64,000 bases of DNA, from assembly GCA_036454645.1 (NCBI GenBank), contig JAZHSQ010000005.1, positions 1 through 64,000 of the forward strand, written 5' to 3'. The translations under genes and the position numbers were made by a program. This DNA is from Olsenella_K sp036454645 (GTDB taxonomy: Bacteria; Actinomycetota; Coriobacteriia; Coriobacteriales; Atopobiaceae). Shown here one piece after another: positions 10,013 to 18,002 of this stretch. The notes below the pieces were generated by a model. That model was not told the DNA's origin. It did no database searches and saw only the letters and a program-made list of their open reading frames with translations. Every line of letters starts with the position of its first letter. The first letter of the stretch is position 1.

Positions 10013-10663
10013 CTACTTCGTGCCGTAGATCCTGTCTCCGGCGTCGCCGAGGCCGGGGAGGATGTAGGCGCTCTCGTTCAGCTGGCGGTCCAGGGCGCAG
10101 GTGTACAGGCGCACCTCCGGGTCGAAGTCCAGGACGGCCTTGACGCCCTCCGGGGCCGAGACGAGCGTGAGGCAGCGGATGTCCTTCACGCCGGCGTCGC
10201 GCAGGAACTTGATCGCCGCGGTCAGCGAGCCGCCGGTCGCGAGCATCGGGTCCACGACGAGGCAGGTGCGCTTGTCGATGTCGGGCGGGAACTTGCAGTA
10301 GTACTGGTGCGGCTCGTGGGTGACGGGGTCGCGGTACATCCCGACGTGCCCGACGCGCGCGGAGGGCGTGAGCGTCAGGATGCCGTCGACCATGCCGAGG
10401 CCGGCGCGCAGGATCGGGATGATGGCGACCTTCTTGCCCGCGATCCGCTTGCAGGTGGTCATCTCGAGCGGGGTCTCGACCTCGACGTCCTCGAGCGGGA
10501 AGTCGCGCATCGCCTCGTAGCCCTCGAAGACGGCCAGCTCGGTCACGAGCTCGCGGAACTGCTTGGTGCCCGTGTCCTTGTCCCTGAGGATCGACAGCTT
10601 GTGCTGCACCAGCGGGTGCTCGATCACCTCGAAGCGCTTGGGGTCAAAGTCTCTCGAGTCCAT
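10013..10663 (-). CDS. upp: Uracil phosphoribosyltransferase
   Basis: 216 residues from ATG at 10663, preceded by GGAAGGGAAGG; a start 30 bases further upstream has no such site. Cytoplasmic enzyme of pyrimidine salvage that makes UMP from uracil and PRPP. The PRPP loop VVDPMLATGGS is at 136-146, and the C-terminal uracil-binding segment has PGLGDAGDRIYG. A small inverted repeat GGCAGG-TT-CCTGCC at 10678-10691 lies just upstream of the start. It is separated by 136 bp from tsaC. Confidence 0.95.
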   Translation of the reverse strand: MDSRDFDPKRFEVIEHPLVQHKLSILRDKDTGTKQFRELVTELAVFEGYEAMRDFPLEDVEVETPLEMTTCKRIAGKKVAIIPILRAGLGMVDGILTLTPSARVGHVGMYRDPVTHEPHQYYCKFPPDIDKRTCLVVDPMLATGGSLTAAIKFLRDAGVKDIRCLTLVSAPEGVKAVLDFDPEVRLYTCALDRQLNESAYILPGLGDAGDRIYGTK

Positions 10664-10799
10664 GTGCCTTCCCTTCCGGCAGGTTCCTGCCACCTGGGGC
10701 CCTACGTTGCATCGCTCCCAGTCTAGACGTTCCCGGCCCGGCGCGCCCGCGTTGTGCGCCGCCGCCCGCCGTCGGCCCGCCCGGGGCGGCGCCTGCGAC

Positions 10800-11471
10800 C
10801 TACGCCCCGCCTTCGGGCGGGAGCCCGGCCGCGCGGAGGAACTCCTCCAGGCCGACGGACCCCTGCCTGAGCACGTGCGGGGCCCCCGCCGTGCAGTCCA
10901 CGATGGTCGAGGCGACGGCGATGGGCGCGGGGCCGGCGTCGAGGGTGAGGTCGGCCGCCTCGACGATGCGGGGCTCGACGAGCGCCCCGGAGGTCGCCGC
11001 CGCGAGGCCGTGCGTGTTGGCGCTCGTCGTCGGCAGGGGGACGCCCACCGCGCGCGCGAGCTCCCTCACGAGGTTGGACCCCGGGCAGCGCAGGGCGATC
11101 GTGGGCCGGCCGCCGGGCGGGGCGGGGCGGCGGTAGTCGGGCGGCACCTCGGGTGAGGCGTCGACGACGAGCGTGAGCGCGCCCGGCCAGAGGGCGCGCG
11201 CCGCGCGCACGGCCCATGCGGGCACGTCCGCGCCGAAGCGCGCGAGGTCCTCGACGTCCGCGACGAGCCAGGGCAGGGTCTGGGCGCGGTCGCGCCGCTT
11301 GATCGAGAAGATCCTGTCGTGGGCGGGGTTGCCCGCGAGGGCCGCGCACCCTATGCCGTAGACCGAGTCCGTCGGCATCACGAGCACGCCGCCGCCGGCC
11401 AGGACCGCCGCGCCGCGCCGGACGGCCCCGGGGGCTGGACGGGCCTGGTCGACCTCCATGACGGCGCCCAT
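10800..11471 (-). CDS. tsaC: L-threonylcarbamoyladenylate synthase (TsaC/Sua5 family)
   Basis: 223 residues from ATG at 11471, four bases after the prmC stop and behind GGGGAGG. It makes threonylcarbamoyl-AMP from Thr, bicarbonate and ATP for the universal tRNA t6A37 modification. The YrdC fold shows PTDSVYGIGCAA (about 32-43), KRRDRAQTLPWLV (KR..... PL consensus) and the PTTSAN motif. It lacks the extra Sua5 C-terminal domain, so it is the short YrdC/YwlC form. The order prfA-prmC-tsaC is widely conserved. Confidence 0.9.
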   Translation of the reverse strand: MGAVMEVDQARPAPGAVRRGAAVLAGGGVLVMPTDSVYGIGCAALAGNPAHDRIFSIKRRDRAQTLPWLVADVEDLARFGADVPAWAVRAARALWPGALTLVVDASPEVPPDYRRPAPPGGRPTIALRCPGSNLVRELARAVGVPLPTTSANTHGLAAATSGALVEPRIVEAADLTLDAGPAPIAVASTIVDCTAGAPHVLRQGSVGLEEFLRAAGLPPEGGA

Positions 11472-11475
11472 GCCC

Positions 11476-12690
11476 CTACGCCTCCCCGCGCGCGACGAGC
11501 ACGCGCGGGCGATGCGTGAGGTCCTCGCGCACCTCGACCGTGGCCCAGCCGCCCTGCGCGCGCACGAGCGCGGCCGCGTCGTCGAGGGTCGTCTCGAAGA
11601 GCTCGCAGCACAGGGCACCCCCGGGCGCGAGCGCGCGGGGCGCGAGGTCGAGCAGCCTCCTGAACACGTCGAGGCCGTCGGGCCCGCCGTCGAGCGCGAG
11701 GCCGGGCTCGAAGCCCACGACCTCCCGCGGGAGCGTGGGGACGACCGCGCTGGGGATGTAGGGCGGGTTGGAGACGAGCACGGAGAAGGTCCCCATGAGC
11801 TGGTCGGGCACTCCCGAGGCCAGGTCGCACTCGACGACGCGCACGGCGTCCGCGAGGCCGAGCGCGTCGCGGTTGCGCCTCGCCAGCGAGACCGCCGCGG
11901 GCGAGAGGTCGGTGGCGACCACCTGCGTGCCGGGGCGCTCGCTCGCTATGGAGAGCGCGACGCACCCCGTGCCGCACCCGACCTCGAGCACGCGCGGCCC
12001 GGGCGCGGGCGCCTCCGCGGCGGAAGCCTCCTCGCCGCCCCGCCCCTCCGCGGGAGCCTCGGCCGGCCCCCCCTCGCCGGGCCCGGGCACGTAGGCCGAG
12101 CGGCCCTCCTCGGGACCGGGCACGTAGACGATGGGGTCCACCCGCTCGTCCTCCTCGTCAGAGCCGGCGCCTGCGGAGGCGTAGCTCGACACGGTCGGGC
12201 GCGCGGGGCCCTCGTCCGGCTCGGCGTCGCGCGAGGGCGCGCCGGGCGCGCCCTCCCCCGCCGCGCCCGCCGCCGTCGCGGCCGGCGCCTCGGGCGGAAG
12301 CGGGTCGAAGGTGCAGCCGCGCTCCACGGCCGCGTCCACGCACTCGAGCGCGGCGTCGACCAGGACCTCGGTCTCCGGGCGCGGGATCAGGACCCCGCGC
12401 TCGCACCTGAGGACGATGTGACGGAACGGCATCTCGCCCGTGACGTACTGCAGGGGCTCCCCCGCGGCGCGCCTCAGGACCGCCGCGCGCATGGCGGCGA
12501 GCTCGTCCTGGTCGAAGGTCCTGTCGAAGCTCATGTACAGCTCGACGCGCGTGAGGCCGAGCACGTTGCAGATCAGCCACTCCGCCGACAGCCGCGGGTG
12601 CTCGTCGCCCTTGCCCTCGAGGTAGCCGCGGGTCCACCCGAGCATCCTGCCGACCGTCCAGGGTTCTTGGGCCCCCACCGTCCCTGCCAT
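11476..12690 (-). CDS. prmC: Peptide chain release factor N5-glutamine methyltransferase with a long internal linker
   Basis: 404 residues, far longer than the usual 275-290. It methylates the Gln of the GGQ motif of release factors, using SAM. The N-terminal helical domain is at 1-120 (GEPLQYVTGEMPFR, LIPRPETEVLV). The methyltransferase domain starts near 232 with the SAM loop GCGTGC (238-243) and the catalytic NPPY (308-311). Between them, at about 127-231, is an Ala/Pro/Gly/Glu-rich low-complexity insert containing two copies of YVPGP. ATG at 12690 follows GGGAGG. prfA, encoding its substrate, is immediately upstream. Confidence 0.92.
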   Translation of the reverse strand: MAGTVGAQEPWTVGRMLGWTRGYLEGKGDEHPRLSAEWLICNVLGLTRVELYMSFDRTFDQDELAAMRAAVLRRAAGEPLQYVTGEMPFRHIVLRCERGVLIPRPETEVLVDAALECVDAAVERGCTFDPLPPEAPAATAAGAAGEGAPGAPSRDAEPDEGPARPTVSSYASAGAGSDEEDERVDPIVYVPGPEEGRSAYVPGPGEGGPAEAPAEGRGGEEASAAEAPAPGPRVLEVGCGTGCVALSIASERPGTQVVATDLSPAAVSLARRNRDALGLADAVRVVECDLASGVPDQLMGTFSVLVSNPPYIPSAVVPTLPREVVGFEPGLALDGGPDGLDVFRRLLDLAPRALAPGGALCCELFETTLDDAAALVRAQGGWATVEVREDLTHRPRVLVARGEA

Positions 12691-12711
12691 CCGTGCCTCC
12701 CACCGAGGGGT

Positions 12712-12770
12712 CCCGCCGCAACGGCGGCGGGCCCCGGGAAGGGGCCGGGGGGCGCTCGTCCCCCGGCCCC
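12712..12770 (-). other. Paired hairpins between prfA and prmC
   Basis: Two strong stems in the 92-bp gap: 12741-12770 (GGGGCCGGGGG arms) and 12712-12731 (CCCGCCGCCGTTGCGGCGGG). No T-tract follows either, so they may be partial attenuators or RNA-stability elements rather than terminators. Confidence 0.45.
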
Positions 12771-12782
12771 GTCGACGTCTTC

Positions 12783-13850
12783 CTAGACCGCCTGCGCGAG
12801 CTTGTCCGCGCGGTCCTGGGCGGCGAGCGCCTCGATGACCTCGCCGAGCTTGTCACCCAGGAGCACCCCCGTGTAGGTGCTGTTGAAGCCGATCCTGTGG
12901 TCGGTCACGCGGTCCTGGGGCTGGTTGTAGGTGCGGATCTTCTCGGAGCGGTTGCCGTGCCCGATCTGGGAGAGGCGCTCCGCGCCCTGCTCCTCCTGCT
13001 GCTTCTCGAGCTCCATCTGGTACAGGCGGGCGCGGAGCATCTCCATGCAGACCGCGCGGTTCTGGATCTGGGAGCGCTGGTCCTGCGACTGGACGACCGT
13101 GTTGGTGGGCAGGTGCGTGATGCGCACGGCCGAGTAGGTCGTGTTGACGCCCTGGCCGCCGGGGCCGGAGGCGCAGTAGGTGTCTATGCGCAGGTCCTCG
13201 TCCTTGATCTCGATGTCGATGTCCTCGGCCTCGGGCAGGACCGCGACGGTGGCCGTGGAGGTCTGGATGCGGCCCTGGCTCTCGGTCTTGGGGATGCGCT
13301 GCACGCGGTGCACGCCGCTCTCGTACTTCATGACCGAGTAGACCTTGTCGCCCATGACCTTGAACTCGATGGTCTTGAAGCCGCCCGCGTCGCTCGGGGA
13401 GGAGGACAGGACCTCGATCTTCCACTTGCGCGACTGCGCGAAGCGCTCGTACATGGCGAACAGGTCGCCGGCGAAGATGGCGGCCTCGTCGCCGCCGACG
13501 CCGGCCCTGATCTCGACGATCGTGTCCTTCTCGTCGTTGGGGTCGCCGGGGATGAGCATGATCTTGATCTCGTCCTCGAGGCCGGGCAGCTTCTGCTCGT
13601 TCTCGGAGATGTCCTCCTGCAGCATCTCCTTCTCCTCGGCGTCCGCAGCCTCGTGCAGCATCTCCTTTGCCGCCTCGATGTCGTCGAGCGCCTGCAGGTA
13701 CTCCCGCGCCTTGGCCACGAGCTCCGCCTGGCTGGCGTGCTCCTTCGCGATGCGCGCGTACTCCTTGGGGTCCGAGGCGATGGCGGGGTCCATCATCTTC
13801 TTCTCGAGCTCCTCGTACGCGGCGATGATCTTCTCAAGCTTATCGCCCAT
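12783..13850 (-). CDS. prfA: Peptide chain release factor 1
   Basis: 355 residues, normal RF1 length. It reads UAA and UAG stop codons and triggers peptide release on the ribosome. The codon-recognition tripeptide of RF1 (PxT) reads PKT at 187-189, and the GGQ catalytic motif is at 231-233. ATG at 13850 follows GAGGAG. A GC-rich hairpin (CCGCCGG arms, about 13876-13894) sits in its leader. Confidence 0.96.
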   Translation of the reverse strand: MGDKLEKIIAAYEELEKKMMDPAIASDPKEYARIAKEHASQAELVAKAREYLQALDDIEAAKEMLHEAADAEEKEMLQEDISENEQKLPGLEDEIKIMLIPGDPNDEKDTIVEIRAGVGGDEAAIFAGDLFAMYERFAQSRKWKIEVLSSSPSDAGGFKTIEFKVMGDKVYSVMKYESGVHRVQRIPKTESQGRIQTSTATVAVLPEAEDIDIEIKDEDLRIDTYCASGPGGQGVNTTYSAVRITHLPTNTVVQSQDQRSQIQNRAVCMEMLRARLYQMELEKQQEEQGAERLSQIGHGNRSEKIRTYNQPQDRVTDHRIGFNSTYTGVLLGDKLGEVIEALAAQDRADKLAQAV

Positions 13851-13984
13851 GATGCACAGCTCCTCAAGGTAGGTCCCGCCGGCGCGCCCGGCGGTCGAGT
13901 GTTCAGCGTAAGAAGTCTACCACCTGCGCTGCCAGCCCATACGCCGCCCGCCGCGGCGCCGGCGCTCTCCACAATCGGCCGGGG

Positions 13985-15427
13985 CTACCTCGACGCGAGC
14001 TCCTCGCCCATCGCGAGCCCCATCACCGACGCCATCATGAGCCCGCGCGTCCAGCCGGAGGAGTCTCCCAGGCAGTGGAGGCCGGAGACGTTGGTGTCGA
14101 GGTGGGCGTCCATCATGACGCGATTGCTGTAGAACTTGAGCTCGGGCGCGTAGAGGAGCGTCTCGCTGCTGGCGAAGCCCGGCACCACGCGGTCGACGGC
14201 CTGCATGAAGGCGACGATGTTGGTCATCGCGCGGTACGGCATGGCGCTCGTCACGTCCCCGGCGCAGGCGTCGGGGAGGGTGGGGACCACGTTGGAGCGC
14301 GTGAGCTCCTCGGGCCAGGTGCGCTTGCCGTCGAGCACGTCGCCGAAGCGCTGGACCAGGATGTGGCCCGCGCCGAGCATGTTCATGAGCTCGCCCACGT
14401 GCCGCGCGTAGTCGATGGGCCTGTCGAACGGCTCCCTGAAGCTCTGCGAGCAGAGGACCGCCAGGTTGGTGTTGGGGCTCTTGCGCCCCTTGTAGCTGTG
14501 GCCGTTGACCACGGCGAGGCCCCCGTCGTAGTTCTCCTGGCTCACGAAGCCGCCCGGGTTCTGGCAGAAGGTGCGCACCTTGTCGCGGAACGGGTTGGGA
14601 TAGCCCACGAGCTTGCTCTCGTACAGGACGTTGTTGACGTCCTCCATGACCTCGTTCCTGACCTCGACGCGCACGCCCATGTCGACCGGCCCCGGCTCGT
14701 GGGCGACGCCGTGCTCGTCGCACATGCGCTCGAGCCAGGCTGCGCCGCGCCGCCCCGTCGCGACGACGGTCTCCCGCGCGCGGAGCTCGACCTCGCCCGC
14801 AGGCCCGCGCACCCGCGCCCCCAGGCAGCGCCCACCCTCGACCATGACCTCGAGGCACTCGTGCTCGAAGAGGACCTCGACGCCGGACTCGAGCAGGCGC
14901 CGCTCGATCGCGAGGTAGATCCTCTGGGCGCACTCCGTGCCGAGGTGGCGGACCGGGCAGTCCACGAGCTTGAGCCCGGCCCGGATGGCGCGGCGCCGGA
15001 TGTCGGCGACGAGCTCGGGCGAGCCCGTGCCCCAGGTGCGCGCGTCGGCCCCGAAGCCGAGGTAGGCGTCGTCGACGCGCCCGATCGCATCCTGGACGAA
15101 GTCGCGGCCGAGGAGCTCGGGGAGGTCGCCGCCCACCTCGCAGGAGAGCGAGAGCTTGCCGTCGGAGAAGGCCCCGGCGCCCGCGAAGCCCGTGGTGATG
15201 CGACAGGGGTGGCAGTGGGCGCAGCCTCCCCCCGACGCCTTGGGGCAGCGCCTCCGCTCGATGGGCAGCCCCCGCTCGACGATGGTGACGCGGCGCGCGC
15301 CGCCGTGGGCGAGAAGCCCCAGCGCGCAGAAGATGCCCGCCGGGCCCGCCCCCACGACGAGCACGTCCACGTCCCTGACCGACGCGTCCGGACGCGCGGC
15401 GGGCGCGCCGGAGACCCCCTGTGCCAT
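13985..15427 (-). CDS. FAD-dependent oxidoreductase of the COG2509 type
   Basis: 480 residues from ATG at 15427, next to an AGGGGG stretch. The N-terminal dinucleotide-binding motif is VLVVGAGPAGIFCALGL. It is followed by a Cys-rich block CPKASGGGCAHCHPC and the conserved TGFAGAGAFSDGKLSL, both characteristic of this uncharacterised FAD dehydrogenase group. A second FAD-contact segment near the C-terminus reads GLHCLGDSSGWTRGLMMASV. The spaced cysteines could hold an Fe-S cluster or zinc. The substrate is unknown. It is transcribed away from the trigger-factor-like gene across a short palindromic promoter region. Confidence 0.8.
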   Translation of the reverse strand: MAQGVSGAPAARPDASVRDVDVLVVGAGPAGIFCALGLLAHGGARRVTIVERGLPIERRRCPKASGGGCAHCHPCRITTGFAGAGAFSDGKLSLSCEVGGDLPELLGRDFVQDAIGRVDDAYLGFGADARTWGTGSPELVADIRRRAIRAGLKLVDCPVRHLGTECAQRIYLAIERRLLESGVEVLFEHECLEVMVEGGRCLGARVRGPAGEVELRARETVVATGRRGAAWLERMCDEHGVAHEPGPVDMGVRVEVRNEVMEDVNNVLYESKLVGYPNPFRDKVRTFCQNPGGFVSQENYDGGLAVVNGHSYKGRKSPNTNLAVLCSQSFREPFDRPIDYARHVGELMNMLGAGHILVQRFGDVLDGKRTWPEELTRSNVVPTLPDACAGDVTSAMPYRAMTNIVAFMQAVDRVVPGFASSETLLYAPELKFYSNRVMMDAHLDTNVSGLHCLGDSSGWTRGLMMASVMGLAMGEELASR

Positions 15428-15469
15428 GGCGACCCCCTGTCCCGTGACGGCGCGGGCGGGGCCCGCGGG

Positions 15470-15489
15470 GCACCAAAGTATAATGGTGC
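15470..15489. promoter_or_regulatory. Palindrome over a divergent -10 region
   Basis: GCACCA-N8-TGGTGC is a perfect 6-bp inverted repeat whose spacer carries a consensus plus-strand -10 (TATAAT, 15479-15484) and a minus-strand TATACT (15477-15482). A regulator binding here would block both the FAD oxidoreductase gene and the plus-strand operon. No good -35 is visible for either direction. Confidence 0.55.
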
Positions 15490-15552
15490 GGCCCAAGCAC
15501 TATGGCGCCGGCGGGACGGACGGTCCCACCGATGGCGCCGGAAGGGAGACCC

Positions 15553-16371
15553 TTGCCCCAGGACACGAGGCCGCTGCCGTTCACGGTGGACGGGCGGCCC
15601 TACTACACGCTCTCCTCGTACGACCCCGTCAGGATCGAGGTCTACGTCCCCAAGGTCACGGACGAGGACGTGAGCTATGCGCTCGACGGCATGGTCCGAG
15701 ACCTCGGCGGGACCGTGGCCGACCTCGACGACCCCCAGTGGCTGCAGGCCCACTTCCACGGCGCCCGCGACCTCGGCCAGCTGCGCTCGGCGGTGCGCTC
15801 CCAGGTGAGCGCCTCCAACAACCTGGCCGTGAGGGACCAGGTCATATCCCAGACGCTCGCGGCGCTCGCCGCCCGGCTCGTCCAGCGCGTCCCCGCCGAC
15901 GCCGTGGAGAGGACGCGCGAGCAGATCCGCGCGCAGGCCGACGCCCGGCTCCGGGAGCGGGGCCGCTCGCTCGACGAGCACGAGGGCGGCTCCTCGCCCC
16001 TCTCGGACCTCATCGACGAGGAGGCCCTCGCCGCCACCGAGCAGGCGGCGGCCCTCGAGGCCCTCGCGACCAAGCGCGCGCTCGAGGTCGCCGACGACGA
16101 GCTGCCGGACCTCCTCGGCGCCGACCCCGAGTCGGCGCGCCGCGTCGTGGAGCGGGCGCGCGAGGCGGGGACCCTCGACGACGTGCGCCGGCTCGCGGTG
16201 AGGAACAAGGCCTGCCGGCTCGCCGTCTCCGAGGCCTCCGTCGAGTGGCACCGCGAGAGCGACCGGGAGGCCGCCGAGCGCGTCGCCCAGATGCGCGCGG
16301 CCCGCGCGGCGCACGCCCCCCAGGGCGGCCCCGACAACCCCGCCGGCGCCGGCGAGCTCAGGCTGGTGTGA
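15553..16371 (+). CDS. Trigger-factor-like helical protein of unknown function
   Basis: 272 residues if translation starts at TTG 15553, which has GGAAGGGAG at proper distance; ATGs at 15502 and 15532 in the same frame lack one. Residues near the start read PFTVDGRPYYTLSSYDPVRIEVYVPKVTDEDVSYAL, resembling the segment of trigger factor around 'vPkVTDEDVD'. The rest is charged, Ala/Arg-rich and helical with E...K...L periodicity, like the trigger factor C-terminal (SurA-like) domain. The ribosome-binding signature and the FKBP-type PPIase domain are absent. It lies 5 bp before pth. A chaperone or nascent-chain role is inference only. Confidence 0.55.
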   Translation: MPQDTRPLPFTVDGRPYYTLSSYDPVRIEVYVPKVTDEDVSYALDGMVRDLGGTVADLDDPQWLQAHFHGARDLGQLRSAVRSQVSASNNLAVRDQVISQTLAALAARLVQRVPADAVERTREQIRAQADARLRERGRSLDEHEGGSSPLSDLIDEEALAATEQAAALEALATKRALEVADDELPDLLGADPESARRVVERAREAGTLDDVRRLAVRNKACRLAVSEASVEWHRESDREAAERVAQMRAARAAHAPQGGPDNPAGAGELRLV

Positions 16372-16376
16372 CGGCC

Positions 16377-16967
16377 ATGGCGACGCAACCCAGGGAGGTC
16401 CGCATCGTCTGCGGCCTCGGAAACCCAGGCGAGGAGTACGAGCGCACCCGCCACAACGCCGGCTTCGCGACCGTCGACGCCCTCGCGCGGCGCGCGGACG
16501 TCCGCTACTGGAAGAGCGAGGCGGGCGCGCTGGTGGCCCTCTACCCCGTGCGCTCGCAGGACGGCTCGGAGCGCACGGTCCTTCTCGCAAAGCCCGAGAG
16601 CTACATGAACACGAGCGGCGGCCCGCTCTCCAAGCTCATGCGCGCCCACCACGTCTCTCCCCAGGAGGTCCTCGTCGTCCACGACGAGGTGGACCTGGCG
16701 CCTGGCGTGCTCGAGGTCAAGTTCGGAGGGGGGCTCAACGCCCACAACGGCCTCCGGTCAATCGCGAGCAAGCTCGGGACCCGCGACTTCGCGCGGCTGC
16801 GCTTCGGCACGGGACGCCCGCCCGGAAGGATGTCGGTGGCCGACTGGGCGCTGCGCACCCACAAGGGCTCCTACCTCGAGGAGTTCCTCGCCGAGGCCGA
16901 GGACGCGGCGGACCTGGCCGCGCTCTGCCTCGAGCGCGGCGTGGGGGCGTGCCTGGGCAGGCGCTAG
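16377..16967 (+). CDS. pth: Peptidyl-tRNA hydrolase
   Basis: 196 residues, standard length. It frees tRNA from peptidyl-tRNAs dropped by ribosomes. The motifs are GLGNPG (13-18) with Asn16, RHNAGF with the catalytic His26, HDEVDL with Asp103, and HNGLRSI with Asn124. The loop before the last motif reads GGGLNA instead of the usual GG.GGH-like sequence. It starts 5 bp after the trigger-factor-like gene, with only a weak binding site, so it is probably coupled. Confidence 0.93.
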   Translation: MATQPREVRIVCGLGNPGEEYERTRHNAGFATVDALARRADVRYWKSEAGALVALYPVRSQDGSERTVLLAKPESYMNTSGGPLSKLMRAHHVSPQEVLVVHDEVDLAPGVLEVKFGGGLNAHNGLRSIASKLGTRDFARLRFGTGRPPGRMSVADWALRTHKGSYLEEFLAEAEDAADLAALCLERGVGACLGRR

Positions 16968-17010
16968 GGCGGGCGCCAGGGCCACGCCCGCGGGCGCTCG
17001 CGCCCTGCTC

Positions 17011-17051
17011 GCAAGGCCGGCCTTGCATTCGTTACGAAAGAGTACTATGGA
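17011..17051 (+). promoter_or_regulatory. nfnAB promoter region with two palindromes
   Basis: A -35-like TTGCAT (17023-17028) is followed after 17 bases by TATGGA (17046-17051); TACTAT at 17043 is an alternative -10. The -35 overlaps a perfect 16-bp palindrome GCAAGGCCGGCCTTGC (17011-17026). The spacer holds TTCGT-T-ACGAA (17028-17038). The placement suggests operator function. The regulator is unknown. Confidence 0.45.
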
Positions 17052-17062
17052 GAAGGTCTTTT

Positions 17063-17133
17063 GCCGCGGGTGCGCTGTCCCCGCGGCATGTGGTGGGCGC
17101 CATCCGCGCGCGGGGAGCGCGCAGGCGGCGCCC
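17063..17133 (+). promoter_or_regulatory. Structured 5' leader of nfnA
   Basis: Two strong hairpins lie between the promoter and the nfnA binding site: GCCGCGG/CCGCGGC (17063-17087), and a nested one with outer arms GGGCGCC (17095-17101) / GGCGCCC (17127-17133) and inner GCGCGC/GCGCGC. It matches no riboswitch class I recognise. Confidence 0.4.
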
Positions 17134-17159
17134 GGAAGTATTGGGAGAGGAGTTCGTTG

Positions 17160-18002
17160 ATGTACAAAATCCTCGATAAGACGCAGTTCTCGGAGAAGGT
17201 GTTCAAGTTCCGCATCGAGGCGCCCCAGATGGCGCGCCACGCGCACGCAGGCCAGTTCCTGATGGTGCGCGCCAACGAGACGGGCGAGCGCGTCCCCTTC
17301 ACCTTCGCGGACTGGAACCCCGAGGAGGGCTGGGTCGAGTTCATCTTCATGGTGGTCGGCAAGACCACGATGATGCTCTCGACCTACGAGGTGGGCGACT
17401 GCATCCAGGACGTCACCGGCCCGCTCGGCCAGCCGAGCGAGTTCGGCAAGGGCAAGTGGTGCGTCATCGGCGGCGGCGTCGGCCTGGCCATCGCCTTCCC
17501 GATCACGCGCCAGCTGGTCGAGAGCGGCATGGAGGTCCACGCCATCATGGGCGCCCGCACGAAGGACCTGCTCCTGCTCGAGGACCAGTTCCGCTCCATC
17601 CTCCCGGACGACCACATCCACATCACCACGGATGACGGCTCCTACGGCGAGAAGGGCGTCGTCACCGCGCCCGAGGACCGTCTGCTCGAGTCCGGCGCCG
17701 CCGACCACGTCTTCTGCGTCGGCCCCGTCCCGATGATGAAGTTCGCCACCCTGACCGCCGTCAAGCACGGCACCCCCATCCTCGCCTCGCTCAACCCCAT
17801 CATGGTCGACGGCACCGGCATGTGCGGCTGCTGCCGCGTCGAGGTCGGCGGGGAGACCAAGTTCGCCTGCGTCGATGGCCCCGACTTCGACGCGAGCAAG
17901 GTCAACTGGGACGACCTGCGCGCACGCCAGGCCGCCTATCGTACCGAGGAAGGACAGGCCATCAAGGCCTATGAGGAGGCGAGGTGCGCATGCCGCAAGT
18001 AA
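17160..18002 (+). CDS. nfnA: NADH-dependent ferredoxin:NADP oxidoreductase, small subunit (NfnA-like)
   Basis: 280 residues from ATG at 17160 behind GGGAGAGGAG. It is a ferredoxin-NADP reductase-type FAD/NAD-binding protein (RVPFTFADW FAD contact, nucleotide motif IGGGVGLA at 103-110). A C-terminal [2Fe-2S] site is formed by Cys222, Cys224 (or Cys225) and Cys237 plus another ligand. In the Nfn complex this subunit binds NADH and bifurcates electrons between NADP and ferredoxin. Its last 13 bases overlap nfnB. A dihydroorotate dehydrogenase electron-transfer subunit looks similar, but the nfnB neighbour favours Nfn. Confidence 0.85.
   Translation: MYKILDKTQFSEKVFKFRIEAPQMARHAHAGQFLMVRANETGERVPFTFADWNPEEGWVEFIFMVVGKTTMMLSTYEVGDCIQDVTGPLGQPSEFGKGKWCVIGGGVGLAIAFPITRQLVESGMEVHAIMGARTKDLLLLEDQFRSILPDDHIHITTDDGSYGEKGVVTAPEDRLLESGAADHVFCVGPVPMMKFATLTAVKHGTPILASLNPIMVDGTGMCGCCRVEVGGETKFACVDGPDFDASKVNWDDLRARQAAYRTEEGQAIKAYEEARCACRK

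Noticed and set aside
17061..17159. Upstream start adding 33 residues to NfnA
   Set aside because: The added part is Arg/Gly/Ala-rich and is encoded by the two leader hairpins. ATG at 17160 has GGGAGAGGAG and gives the expected length.
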